Shown here piece after piece: positions 16,802 to 25,581 of a stretch of DNA of 64,000 nt (positions are counted from its first letter, which is position 1; the number at the start of each line of letters is the position of its first letter). Both the position numbers and the translations under genes were made by a program. The notes under the pieces are model-generated. The model was not told where the DNA came from and did not search any database. It worked only from the letters and a program-made list of their open reading frames with translations. Source of the DNA: Bradyrhizobium zhengyangense (GTDB lineage Bacteria > Pseudomonadota > Alphaproteobacteria > Rhizobiales > Xanthobacteraceae); contig NZ_JAKLUA010000011.1 of the NCBI RefSeq assembly GCF_022012435.1, forward strand, positions 62,001-126,000. The letters are read 5' to 3'.

Positions 16802-17278
16802 GTGATCTGTCTTGTTGCTTGCCTGTTACGACACGTGGGCGCGTGATGCGGCGAGACGATCAAGTCTATGACCGCGTGATACGCAGTCAATGAAATGGCC
16901 AACCGTATTGCGCGCGCGATGAGCAAGGACATTTCAATGAATGTGTGCTTTTCAGAAAAGCGGCGTGCGCATGCCTCAGACTGGGTGACAGTGATCCTCT
17001 CGCAGAGTCGTGAAGCTGCCTGGGAGCCGATGCGTCAGCGAAAATCGTTTCATCGTTGTTGCGTGTGCCGATGGAGAGAATGACTTCGCATCGCGCCAGA
17101 TTCGAAATTCCATTTCATTGACGATGCGGTACCCGCGCCGCATGATTTGCACATCGCATCAACGTGGACGCAGGAAGCGACCCGCGAAAAATATTCTCTC
17201 TACGCAGCTCCCTCAGGAACATCCGCAACGCGAACAGTTGTGCCGATGGCGGAGCGTGCCAACTCAGGAGTGGGGCTG
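16802..17278. promoter_or_regulatory. Divergent regulatory region of the sulfonate cluster with 13-bp inverted repeat
   Basis: GTCAATGAAATGG at 16886-16898 is the exact reverse complement of CCATTTCATTGAC at 17110-17122. In each orientation the element ends in TTGAC and forms a candidate -35. Leftward: TTGACT with TAGACT 16 bp on. Rightward: TTGACG (17118-17123) with CATGAT (17141-17146), spacer 17. A third, imperfect copy CATTTCAATGA is at 16930-16940. The arrangement suggests a shared activator or sulfur-starvation control of both transcription units. No gene is seen here. AGGAG just before 17279 is the ribosome site of the rightward operon. Confidence 0.5.
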
Positions 17279-18379
17279 ATGGGAAACGACATTAAGCGCA
17301 ACGGATCGAGCCTCGACCGGCGTCATTTGCTTCAGGCGGGACTGGCGGCGGCCTTTGCGGCCCCGTTCGGCGCCCTGGGCGCACAGGCGTTTGTGCCGCA
17401 GGCGCCCGCGCCTGGCATAGACTTCTCGGAATTCCCGCTATGCCGCACGGCCGCGGACGGTCCTGTGCTCACGGGAGCCCCGCGCAAGCTAAAGCTCTCG
17501 TGGAATGCCGGCGCGGTGTGCCTTGCGCCGCTGCCTGTTGCGATCGAGCACGGCTTCTTCCAGAAGCAGAATCTCGATGTCGAGCTCGTCAACTATTCCG
17601 GTTCGACCGACCAGTTGCTCGAGGCCATCGCGACCGGAAAGAGCGATGCCGGTCTCGGCATGGCGCTGCGCTGGCTGAAACCGCTCGAGCAGGGCTTTGA
17701 CGTCAAGATCGCCGCCGGCACCCATGGCGGCTGCATGCGCGTGCTGAGCCGCGCCGATTCCGGCGTGAACAAGCTTGCCGATCTCAAGGGCAAGATCGGT
17801 GCGGTCGGCGATCTCGCTGGTCCCGACAAGAACTTCTTCTCGATCCAGTTGGCAAAACTCGGCATTGATCCTAACAAGGACGTCGACTGGCGCGCCTATC
17901 CCGGCAATCTGCTCGATGTTGCGGTCCAGAAGGGCGAGGTGCAGGCTTTCCTGTCGTCCGACCCGCTTGCCTATCTCTGGCTCAAGGACACCCAGTACAG
18001 GGAGGTCGCCTCCAACCTCGATGGCGACTATCGCGACAAGAGCTGCTGCATCGTCGGCCTGCGCGGCTCGCTGGTTCGCGAAGAACCCCAGGTCGCGCGT
18101 GCGATCACTCAGGCGCTGCTCGACGCCGCCATGTTCACCTCGCAGAATCCGGCCGTCGCGGCAAAGTCATTCCAGCCCTACGCACCGAAGGCCGCAACGC
18201 TCGCCGATATCGAGGGCATGGTGCGCTACCACACCCACCATCATCATCCGACCGGTGAGGTGCTCAAGCGCGAACTGAAGGCTTACGCCGACGATCTCAA
18301 GAGCGTGCAGGTCTTCAAGCAGAGCACCGATACGACCAAATTCGCGGAGCGCATCTATGTCGACGTATTCTCTGTCTGA
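17279..18379 (+). CDS. Tat-exported ABC transporter substrate-binding protein (nitrate/sulfonate class)
   Basis: A 366-residue protein with a twin-arginine leader: SLDRRHLLQAGLAAAFAAPFGALGAQA at about residues 12-38. The mature region has the NMT1/SsuA fold pattern: LKLSWNAGAVCLAPLPVAIEHGFFQKQNLDVELVNYSGSTDQLLEAIATGKSDAG (broken here into its key parts), then KIGAVGDLAGPDKNFFS. ATG 17279 is chosen because CAGGAG precedes it and the Tat motif follows at the right distance. A His-rich patch YHTHHHHP near residue 320 is unusual and could bind metal. It is the first gene of a seven-kb operon; the permease gene overlaps its end by 23 bp. Confidence 0.85.
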   Translation: MGNDIKRNGSSLDRRHLLQAGLAAAFAAPFGALGAQAFVPQAPAPGIDFSEFPLCRTAADGPVLTGAPRKLKLSWNAGAVCLAPLPVAIEHGFFQKQNLDVELVNYSGSTDQLLEAIATGKSDAGLGMALRWLKPLEQGFDVKIAAGTHGGCMRVLSRADSGVNKLADLKGKIGAVGDLAGPDKNFFSIQLAKLGIDPNKDVDWRAYPGNLLDVAVQKGEVQAFLSSDPLAYLWLKDTQYREVASNLDGDYRDKSCCIVGLRGSLVREEPQVARAITQALLDAAMFTSQNPAVAAKSFQPYAPKAATLADIEGMVRYHTHHHHPTGEVLKRELKAYADDLKSVQVFKQSTDTTKFAERIYVDVFSV

Positions 18380-19373
18380 CGGGCTCGCCTCCGGCGCGCC
18401 GCGGACCACGACGGCGTTTGCCAGCTGGGTGCGCGAGTCCGGCGCCGGGGTTTTCGCCAGCATCGCGTGGATTGCCTTCGGCCTCTCCTGCCTGTGGTGG
18501 GAGGATGTCGGCGACTGGTCGCGCACCCATTCGCTCGGCATCGCGGCGCTCGTCATTGCCGCGGTCGTGTTGTTCGGGACCGTCGGCGCCGACTATCTGG
18601 GCACGGCGGGCAGGGCGCTGCGCCAGCGCGCGCCCTGGCTCATCGCGCTCGGCGCGTTCCTGACGCTGTGGGAGGTCGCGACCGCCAAGTTTGCCTGGCT
18701 GCCGCTGCCGTTCTTCCCGCCGCCGCAGGCGATCATCGAGGTCTATACCGACGATCTGCCGAAGCTGCTCGACAGCCTGTTCGCCTCGGTCAAGCTGCAG
18801 CTCGGCGGCTACATCATTGGCGCTGCGGTCGGCTTCCTGACGGGGGTGTCGATCGGCTGGTCGCGCGCGGTCGGCTATTGGGTGCACCCGGTGCTGCGCT
18901 TCATCGGGCCGCTGCCGGCAACCGCCTGGCTGCCGATCGCGTTCTTCACCTTCCCCTCGAGCTGGAGCGCGTCGACCTTTCTGATCGCGCTCGCGACCGG
19001 TTTTCCCGTCACGGTGCTGACATGGTCGGGCGTCGCGAGTGTCAGCAGTGCTTATTACGATGTCGCGCGGACGCTCGGGGAAAAACCGTCCTTCCTGGTG
19101 CTGAAGGTCGCGATCCCTGCCGCGCTGCCGCACGTCTTCGTTGGGCTGTTCATGGGGCTCGGCGCCTCCTTTGCCGTGCTCGTCGTCGCCGAGATGATCG
19201 GCGTAAAGGCCGGTCTCGGCTGGTACCTGCAATGGGCGCAGGGCTGGGCTGCCTATGCCAACATGTATGCGGCGCTGATCGTGATGTCGCTGCTCTGCTC
19301 CGGCGCGATCACGCTGCTGTTTGCGATCCGCGACCGTCTGCTGGTCTGGCAGAAGGGGACCGTGAAATGGTAG
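18357..19373 (+). CDS. ABC transporter permease, SsuC-like
   Basis: A 338-residue inner-membrane protein, longer than a usual SsuC because it has an extra N-terminal part with two hydrophobic segments (FASIAWIAFGLSCLWW and LGIAALVIAAVVLFGTVG) before the core. The core has about six membrane segments and an EAA-type loop around VSSAYYDVARTLGEKPSFLVLKVAIPAALP. It overlaps the upstream binding protein (23 bp) and the downstream ATPase (7 bp), so these three are translationally coupled. It would translocate sulfonates or a related oxyanion. Confidence 0.87.
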   Translation: MSTYSLSDGLASGAPRTTTAFASWVRESGAGVFASIAWIAFGLSCLWWEDVGDWSRTHSLGIAALVIAAVVLFGTVGADYLGTAGRALRQRAPWLIALGAFLTLWEVATAKFAWLPLPFFPPPQAIIEVYTDDLPKLLDSLFASVKLQLGGYIIGAAVGFLTGVSIGWSRAVGYWVHPVLRFIGPLPATAWLPIAFFTFPSSWSASTFLIALATGFPVTVLTWSGVASVSSAYYDVARTLGEKPSFLVLKVAIPAALPHVFVGLFMGLGASFAVLVVAEMIGVKAGLGWYLQWAQGWAAYANMYAALIVMSLLCSGAITLLFAIRDRLLVWQKGTVKW

Positions 19374-20149
19374 AGGCAATCGTGCATCCGGCCGCCGGTG
19401 CCGCGCTCGACATCGAGCAGGTCGGCCATGCCTTCGACATCGACGGCGCCGCGCTGCCGGTGCTGAGCGATGTCAGCATCGCCGTCGAGCCCGGCGAGTT
19501 CGTCGCGCTGCTGGGGCCTTCCGGCTGCGGCAAGTCGACCTTGCTGCGGCTGGTGGCAGGGCTCGACAAGCCCAAGGCGGGAAGTCTGCGCGAGGACGAA
19601 GTCCGCATCGTCAGGCCGCATCCGTCACGCGTCGTCGTGTTCCAGGATCCGACCCTGTTTCCCTGGCGGTCGGTCTGGGACAACGTCGCCCTGGGCCTCG
19701 AAGCCCAGGGCATTCTGAAGAGCCAGCGGCAGCGTGTCGATGATGCGCTCGATCTCGTCGGACTGTCGTCGTTCCGCAATGCCTATCCGCACCAGCTCTC
19801 CGGCGGCATGGCGCAGCGCGTGGCGCTGGCGCGGGCGCTGGTGAACGATCCCAAGATCCTGATTTTGGATGAGCCGCTCGGCAAGCTCGACTCGCTGACC
19901 CGCATCACCATGCAGGCCGAGCTGGTCTCGTTGTGGCAGCGCAAGGGCTTTACCACGCTCCTCGTCACGCATGATGCCGAGGAGGCGCTGGTGCTCGCCA
20001 ACCGCGTCATCGTCTTCAGCGAGCGTCCGGCGCGCGTGAAGGCCGACATCCGCGTCGACCGTCCCTATCCGCGCCATCGCGGCGATCCATATCTTGCGGA
20101 CCTGCGCCGCCAGATTCTTGGCCTGCTGGGATTGGATGCAACATGGTGA
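19367..20149 (+). CDS. ABC transporter ATP-binding protein, SsuB-like
   Basis: A 260-residue ATPase beginning at ATG 19367 (MVEAIVHPAAG), overlapping the permease stop. It has Walker A GPSGCGKST, Q-loop VVFQDPTLFPWRSVW, signature LSGGMAQR, Walker B ILILDEP, D-loop GKLD and switch VTHD. The LFPWR segment after the Q-loop places it in the nitrate/sulfonate subfamily. It powers the preceding permease. The next gene starts 7 bp before its stop. Confidence 0.88.
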   Translation: MVEAIVHPAAGAALDIEQVGHAFDIDGAALPVLSDVSIAVEPGEFVALLGPSGCGKSTLLRLVAGLDKPKAGSLREDEVRIVRPHPSRVVVFQDPTLFPWRSVWDNVALGLEAQGILKSQRQRVDDALDLVGLSSFRNAYPHQLSGGMAQRVALARALVNDPKILILDEPLGKLDSLTRITMQAELVSLWQRKGFTTLLVTHDAEEALVLANRVIVFSERPARVKADIRVDRPYPRHRGDPYLADLRRQILGLLGLDATW

Positions 20150-21315
20150 CTTCTATCGCTCAGGGACGGGTGGCGCATGGCGAACCCGACTATATCGCGC
20201 GCGCCGAGGCGCTTGCGCCGGGCTTTGCCGTGCGCGCAGCCGAGCACGACCGCGCCGCCAGCTTTCCCTTCCAGAACTTTCGCGAGCTCTCCGAAGCCGG
20301 CCTGCTGTCACTGACGGTGTCGGCGGCTCTCGGCGGGGCCGGCGCGGGCGCACGATATGCCGCGCGTGTGCTCGGCATCATCGGCAAGGCCGATCCGTCG
20401 ACCGCGCTGGTGCTGTCGATGCACTACATCAATCATTTGGTGATGGCGCGCAGCCCGACCTGGCCGGCGCGGCTGTCGCGCAAGCTTGCGCGCGAAAGCG
20501 TCGAGGGCCTCGCGCTCATCAATGCGCTCCGGGTCGAGCCCGAACTCGGCTCGCCCGCGCGGGGCGGCCTGCCGGCGACAGTGGCCCGCCGCACCGAGAC
20601 CGGCTGGCGGCTCTCTGGCCACAAGATCTACTCGACCGGCGCGCCGATCCTGAAATGGTATCTGGTATGGGCGCGGACCGACGAAGCCGAGCCGCGGGTG
20701 GGCCAGTTCCTGGTGCCGGCAGGCCTGCCGGGAACGCGGATCGTCGAGACCTGGGACCATCACGGCCTGCGCGCCAGCGGCAGCCATGACGTCATTTTCG
20801 ACGACGTCGTGATCCCGCTCGACGCCGAGGTCGATGTCCGCAAGCCCGCCGACTGGCGCGCCCCCGACGTCGCGCAGGCGACCGTCCACACCGTCTTCGT
20901 CGCCGCGATCTATGATGGTATTGCCCGTGCGGCGCGCGACTGGTTCGTCCAGTTCCTGAAGCAGCGCGTGCCCGCCAGCCTCGGCGCGCCGCTTGCCACG
21001 CTGCCGCGCGCGCAGGAAATCCTCGGTGCGATCGAGGCCAGGCTCGCGGTTAATGCTCGGCTGCTCGACACCTTCGCCCGCGACTTCGACGACGGCGTCG
21101 ATCTCTCCAACGGCGAATCCAACGTCATCAAGCTGACGGTCACCAACAATGCGGTCGCCGCGGTCGAGGACGCGCTGTCGCTGACCGGCAATCACGGCCT
21201 ATCCCGCAGCAATCCGCTGGAGCGGCATTATCGCGATGTCCTGTGCGGGCGCGTGCACACGCCGCAGGACGATGCCACGCGCACCGGCCTCGGCCGCGCC
21301 GCATTGGGCCTCTAG
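20143..21315 (+). CDS. Acyl-CoA dehydrogenase-family flavoprotein (SfnB/DszC-like)
   Basis: A 390-residue protein with acyl-CoA dehydrogenase architecture: N-terminal helical domain with FQNFRELSEAGLLSLTVSAALGGAG, middle strand domain with TGWRLSGHKIYSTGAP and GSHDVIFDDVVIP, and C-terminal helices ending LTGNHGLSRSNPLERHYRDV. The last motif (RHYRD) is usual in the SfnB/DszC/flavin-monooxygenase subgroup rather than in beta-oxidation enzymes. It is coupled to the ABC ATPase by a 7-bp overlap and followed by an SsuD-like monooxygenase, a typical organosulfur-scavenging context. It likely oxidises or desulfurises an organic sulfur compound using reduced flavin; the precise reaction is not known. 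Confidence 0.82.
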   Translation: MVTSIAQGRVAHGEPDYIARAEALAPGFAVRAAEHDRAASFPFQNFRELSEAGLLSLTVSAALGGAGAGARYAARVLGIIGKADPSTALVLSMHYINHLVMARSPTWPARLSRKLARESVEGLALINALRVEPELGSPARGGLPATVARRTETGWRLSGHKIYSTGAPILKWYLVWARTDEAEPRVGQFLVPAGLPGTRIVETWDHHGLRASGSHDVIFDDVVIPLDAEVDVRKPADWRAPDVAQATVHTVFVAAIYDGIARAARDWFVQFLKQRVPASLGAPLATLPRAQEILGAIEARLAVNARLLDTFARDFDDGVDLSNGESNVIKLTVTNNAVAAVEDALSLTGNHGLSRSNPLERHYRDVLCGRVHTPQDDATRTGLGRAALGL

Positions 21316-21343
21316 CCTTTCCGAAAACAACAGGGAGATTATC

Positions 21344-22438
21344 ATGTCGGTCGAGTTCATCGGCTTTATCGCCAACAGCAATGCTTCCGAGACCATCGTG
21401 CGCCAGGGACCGATCCTCGATCCCGCTTATATCGAGACGGTGGCAAAAGCACATGAGCTTGCCGGTTTCGACCGCGCGCTGCTCGCGTTTCATTCCACCA
21501 CGCCGGATGCGCTGCAAGTTGCCCAGCATGTGCTGACCATCACCAAACAGCTCAAGGTGATGATTGCGCAGCGGCCGGGCTTCACCGCGCCGACGTTGCT
21601 GGCGCGCCAGCTCGCCACGCTCGACCAGCTCTATGGCGGCCGCGTCTCGCTGCACGTCATCACCGGCGGCAATGCCGCCGAGCTGCGTCAGGACGGCAAC
21701 ACCTTCGACGACAAGGACGAACGCTACGCCCGCACCAGCGAATTCCTCGACGTGGTCAGGCTGGAATGGACCAGCGAAAAGCCGTTCAACTACAGCGGCA
21801 AATATTACACCGTCGAGAACGGTTTCTCCCAGGTGAAGCCGCTGCAGAAGGGCGGCATCTACACCTTCGTCGGCGGCGGCTCGGATGCCGCGATCGAGGT
21901 CTCGGGCAAGTATGCCGACACGTTTGCGCTCTGGGGCGAGTCCTATGCGCAGGTGCGCGACGTCACGGCGCGGGTGCGCGCAGCGGCTGCGAAACACGGG
22001 CGGCCGAGTCCGCGCTTCAGCCTGTCGGTGCGGCCGATCCTCGCTGAGACCGAGGAGAAGGCCTGGCAGAAGGCGGAGCACATCCTCGAACGCGCAACTG
22101 CGCTCCAGGACCAGACCGGCTATCGCCGGCCAAACCACGCCACCGACGGCGCCAAGCGGCTCCTGGCGCTGGCTGACCAGGGCGCGCGCATTGACAAGCG
22201 GCTGTGGACCGAGATCGCAAAGCTCACCGGCGCCAACAGCAACACCACCGCGCTGGTCGGCACGCCCGAGCAGGTCGCCGAGGTCTTCGCCGATTATTAT
22301 GATCTTGGCGTCAGCCATTTCCTGATCCGCGGCTTCGATCCGCTGCCCGATGCCATCGACTACGGCCGCGAGCTGATCCCGCTGACGCGCAAGCTGATCG
22401 CGACACGCGACCAGCAACGGGGCATCGCGGCGGAATGA
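21344..22438 (+). CDS. LLM-class FMNH2-dependent alkanesulfonate monooxygenase-like protein
   Basis: A 364-residue luciferase-like protein: HELAGFDRALLAFHST, MIAQRPGFTAPTLLARQLATLDQLYGGRVSLHVITGG and NAAELRQDG are typical of the SsuD subfamily. SsuD converts alkanesulfonates to aldehyde plus sulfite with FMNH2 and O2. ATG 21344 follows CAGGGAGA and is preferred over the longer open frame overlapping the upstream gene. The next gene, an SsuA-like binding protein, overlaps its end by 4 bp (ATGA). No flavin reductase (SsuE) gene is seen in the window. Confidence 0.88.
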   Translation: MSVEFIGFIANSNASETIVRQGPILDPAYIETVAKAHELAGFDRALLAFHSTTPDALQVAQHVLTITKQLKVMIAQRPGFTAPTLLARQLATLDQLYGGRVSLHVITGGNAAELRQDGNTFDDKDERYARTSEFLDVVRLEWTSEKPFNYSGKYYTVENGFSQVKPLQKGGIYTFVGGGSDAAIEVSGKYADTFALWGESYAQVRDVTARVRAAAAKHGRPSPRFSLSVRPILAETEEKAWQKAEHILERATALQDQTGYRRPNHATDGAKRLLALADQGARIDKRLWTEIAKLTGANSNTTALVGTPEQVAEVFADYYDLGVSHFLIRGFDPLPDAIDYGRELIPLTRKLIATRDQQRGIAAE

Positions 22439-23373
22439 TCCGGCTCATCGCTGCTTTGGCGCTCGCCCTTGCGGGCGCCGGTCTCGCCAGCGCGCAGACG
22501 ACGCTGCGCGTCGGTGACCAGAAGGGCAATGCGCGGGCGGTGATGGAAGCCGCGGGCCTGCTCAACGACGTTCCCTACAAGATCGAATGGAAGGAGTTTC
22601 CGGCCGCGGCGCCGCTGCTGGAAGCGCTCAGCGCCGGCGCGATCGAGACCGGGCTGGTCGGAGACGCGCCCTTCACTTTCGCCGCCGCCTCCGGCGCGCC
22701 CGTCAAGGCGATCGCCGCGATCCGGCAGACGCGCGAGGGGCTCGCGATCCTCGTGCCCGAGAGCTCGGCGATCAAGACCTTCGCCGACCTGCGCGGTAAA
22801 AAGATCGCGACCGGCCGTGGCTCGATCGGGCATCAGCTGATCCTGGCCGCGCTCGAAAAGAACGGCTGGAGTGCCGGTGACGTGCAGATCGCATTCCTGG
22901 CGCCGTCCGATGCCAAAATCGCCTACACGCAAGGTTCGGTCGATGCTTGGTCGACCTGGGAGCCGTACGTCAGCCAGGAAGAGGTGCTGTTCAAATCGCG
23001 CCGCATCATCACCTCGGAAGGCCTGACGCCGGGCCTCAGCTTCCAGGTGGCGCGATCCGATGCCATCAGGGACAAGCGCACCGAGCTCAACGACTTCATC
23101 CGTCGCCTCACCGCGGCGCGCGCGTGGTCGCTGAACAATATCGACAGCTATGCCGCGACCTGGGGCAAGTGGATGAACATCCCGACATCAGTACCGCAGA
23201 ACTGGCTCTCGCGCGCAAAAATCCGGATCGCGCCGATCGACGACGGCGTGGTTGCGGACGAGCAGGGCACGATTGATCTGTATTTCCGCTGGGGCCTCAT
23301 CAAGCAGAAGCTGGTTGCGGCGGAGATCGTCGATCGTTCGTTTGCTGATGCGATCGGAAAGGCGGGGTTCTGA
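22435..23373 (+). CDS. Aliphatic sulfonate ABC transporter substrate-binding protein (SsuA-like), second copy
   Basis: A 312-residue secreted protein. The signal peptide is short (MIRLIAALALALAGAGLASAQ). The mature part starts TLRVGDQKGNARAVMEAAG and contains YKIEWKEFPAAAPLLEALSAGAIETGLVGD, closely parallel to the minus-strand paralogue at 15.8-16.8 kb. It starts within the stop of the monooxygenase gene. It is the last gene of the operon. The two SsuA-like proteins bracketing the cluster probably widen the range of sulfonates captured by one permease. Confidence 0.9.
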   Translation: MIRLIAALALALAGAGLASAQTTLRVGDQKGNARAVMEAAGLLNDVPYKIEWKEFPAAAPLLEALSAGAIETGLVGDAPFTFAAASGAPVKAIAAIRQTREGLAILVPESSAIKTFADLRGKKIATGRGSIGHQLILAALEKNGWSAGDVQIAFLAPSDAKIAYTQGSVDAWSTWEPYVSQEEVLFKSRRIITSEGLTPGLSFQVARSDAIRDKRTELNDFIRRLTAARAWSLNNIDSYAATWGKWMNIPTSVPQNWLSRAKIRIAPIDDGVVADEQGTIDLYFRWGLIKQKLVAAEIVDRSFADAIGKAGF

Positions 23374-23690
23374 TGCTTCTTTGCGAGAATATGCGTGGTG
23401 CTCCGTAGCAGCCGCCGCCGACACGAAGCAACTATCGCGGATAGCGCGCTCGCGCATTAGGTCAAGCAATTTGTCTCGGAAATGTGGCTCGCACGCTGGC
23501 GCTGTGCGACATCGGTGACGGAAAGATCCCAGTTGCCGAGATCGTTCTCATGTCAACCAAGGTCGATGTTGGCCCTCTGGTGGTGAATGGCATGCCTTCG
23601 GTGGGCTTCCAGTGAGGTCATGCTTATAGCTGTCCGCGAATTGTCGAAGGCGGCGTCGCAAGAGATAGGACATCGACGATGTCTCTGCCG
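23374..23690. other. Degenerate stretch without recognised gene
   Basis: After the sulfonate operon the composition changes and reading frames become short. Nothing recognisable was found. This is the right boundary of the intact G+C-rich cluster. Confidence 0.5.
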
Positions 23691-23699
23691 CAGGTGGAC

Positions 23700-23862
23700 G
23701 AGCAAACAACGCTGAACCAATGGGCCCCTTGAAGCAGGCAGAGCCGCTTGATCGCTCGTTGTAGCCGCGCCGCTCTGGTGGCTCCGCCGCGACGAGGGAT
23801 ATTGAAGCCCTGGGCCGCAAGCGTGATGCGCCGCGCTTCGGAAAGCGAGAGTTCCGACTTTA
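23700..23862 (-). pseudogene. Fragment of a YcaQ-like winged-helix (DNA glycosylase family) gene
   Basis: On the minus strand SELSLSEARRITLAAQGFNIPRR and AARLQRAIKRLCLLQ match the opening of YcaQ/HTH_42 proteins, in which this segment is the first winged helix. Downstream the frame degrades and no catalytic part is seen. The N-terminal flank is unrelated in sequence. It is a short dead fragment; the match is by pattern memory. Confidence 0.4.
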
Positions 23863-24350
23863 GCAGCGCTCTCCCAAGACTCTGCCGTTGATAGCTCGCA
23901 AGTCGGCCAGCATCAGCTTTGGCTCTCCCATCGCTGCGAAATGGCCGCCTGTTGGCATGTCGGTAGGTGTGCTCCGCAAATGAGCGCGGAGTCGGCAGGA
24001 ACACGGGATCGGGGAAGGCCGCCACGCCATCGGCGCTCCAACACGGGTGCCCGCGGGAAACCGAGCTGATCCTTCAAGGCGCTTACCGTGATAAATCCGT
24101 GTCGCGGTTACAACCGCCGGCGTCGCGACATAGGAGGCGTCGTTCGACCGTGCGACAATCGAAACTATCCAGCGAATAGGCGGCGTGCCGCTTGGACATG
24201 GCAGCGTTGCACCCGGTTGCCCTAAATGCCGGTCAATTTGACCTCGGTCCTCAGATGCTCGGCGGCAGCGCCGAGCATGGTCGTTCCGATCGTTCACTAG
24301 CTGCGCCGGTGATGCGCTTGAATTCCTCACTTTGCTCTCCTCGGTCGACG

Positions 24351-24720
24351 TCATCGTGCAATGCGGACTTGTCGGATGCAGCCTCCTTCATCCTCTCCGC
24401 CGCATTTAAGAAAGAAGCGTTCGCCATAAAAATCGAGCCCCATGAGTTCGTGAAGGTGGCTGTCTTTATGCGCGAATCTTGTTGCGCATCTCGATGATTT
24501 CATCATGAACTTTGTGAAACGTTTAAGGAAGGTTATGGCGATCGAATCCGCTGCCGTTTCCGCCCTGATGCAGACGCACATAGGCTACGACAAACGCCGT
24601 CGTGAGCATGTCGAGCTCCATGATGGCATCCATGGTTGCGTCGAATGTGTATTCCGACAGGCGTTTTGCGCATATTTATGAGCCACCGCGGAGGTGAACG
24701 AGTTGGAAACTCGGGAGAGC
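24351..24720 (-). pseudogene. Remnant of an unidentified helical protein with RNKxxAHKDSH motif
   Basis: Two minus-strand frames joined by a one-base shift near 24477 give LDMLTTAFVVAYV, then TFHKVHDEIIEMRNKI and AHKDSHLHELMG. An RN(K)xxxAH-D pattern after a long helix resembles HEPN-like or related small helical proteins, but I do not recognise the family. The reading frame is interrupted by a stop and a shift. Confidence 0.3.
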
Positions 24721-24920
24721 TGCAACAGTTCTGTCTCGACGGAGTCTAGGGTGGCGCGTCCGCTCTGGAAGTCAATGCACCACTCTTCGGGAAGAAGATG
24801 AGACTGCCCGCGTTCTTCGGAAAGCCACCTGCCCTTTCCAGTCACTGGCCGGTCGTTGACCGGGATTTGTAGCTCTCGTCCTGGCCTACACTTGCCGTGA
24901 GCACTCCTGCGCGGACGGCA

Positions 24921-25315
24921 TCATGCAGCTTCAATATTAGTCTGCGGAAAATCGGTGCCTTTGAACATCAAAGGCTCTCCTAAATGGCAGGCGCATGCAT
25001 AAGCAAAACAGTCCCGAAATTCAGCCGTGCTGGGTGTCGGCCCTTGCCTTAACGGTCAAAGGCGTCGAGCGCGATCCGGGCCGTTTCGGGCGGCACTTGC
25101 ACCATCTTGATTTCCATTAGCGCCAGATAGCTCTCGACTGCTTCGCTAGCGTCCGAGATTGGAAGACCAAGTATTCGGGCTACGGCGATCACCGCCTCCC
25201 ACACTGCCAGCGGCGAGTGTCAACGCGCGGCCGCTTGTTGAAGGCGCGTCAACAGCTCCCGCGCTTCGTCTTCATCGATCGACATCGCGGTCAACGCCGA
25301 GGCATCGATAAACAT
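24921..25315 (-). pseudogene. Inactivated VapC-type PIN toxin
   Basis: Reading leftward from ATG at 25313-25315, which overlaps the antitoxin stop (TGATG): MFIDASALTAMSIDEDEAREL carries the first PIN aspartate, then an in-frame TGA near 25225, then SPLAVWEAVIAVARILGL with the conserved Glu, then an in-frame TAA after ALDAFDR near 25050, then GKGRHPARLNFG, and after a one-base shift CFAYACACHLGEPLMFKGTDF and DIEAA. All elements of a complete VapC PIN RNase are in order, so this is a once functional toxin killed by two stops and a frameshift. Confidence 0.75.
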
Positions 25316-25560
25316 CAGTCAACTTCGTAAAGGCCGTCGCGAAACACCTTGTCTGCCGGCCTACTTTTTTGCGGATTGCCCCTGGCCCGGAGATCGCGAC
25401 AGAACTGTACGCCCAAGTCGACCAAGGTAGGCTTACCCTGCTCACGCTCCAGCTCATGGGTGAGCGCCGTATGCACGGCCTCGGTGAGGCCGATCTTCTT
25501 GAGCGCCGCGATCCTGCGGGCCAGCGCGTCAGTATCAGGATTCTTAATATGGAAAGCCAT
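25315..25560 (-). CDS. VapB-like antitoxin (type II, Rv0623/PSK family)
   Basis: An 81-residue protein, normal for the family: MAFHIKNPDTDALARRIAALKKIGLTEAVHTAL forms the N-terminal DNA-binding/dimerisation part, and the C-terminal tail FCRDLRARGNPQ to VFRDGLYEVD is the usual toxin-wrapping segment. It overlaps the broken vapC by one base. The gene is intact although its toxin is dead. A perfect inverted repeat containing a TATAAT lies 22 bp upstream and probably is its own operator. Confidence 0.8.
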   Translation of the reverse strand: MAFHIKNPDTDALARRIAALKKIGLTEAVHTALTHELEREQGKPTLVDLGVQFCRDLRARGNPQKSRPADKVFRDGLYEVD

Positions 25561-25581
25561 CCGGATCCTCTAGCCGTTGCC

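Noticed and set aside
18315..19379. Long minus-strand open frame (354 codons) opposite the permease
   Set aside because: It lies antisense to a convincing membrane permease, its product is a low-complexity Arg/Gly/Asp/Gln-rich sequence, and this is typical of high-G+C shadow frames.
21140..22417. Minus-strand open frame of 425 codons opposite the flavin monooxygenase
   Set aside because: The plus strand encodes a clear SsuD-like protein with conserved motifs; the antisense product matches nothing and is a composition artefact.
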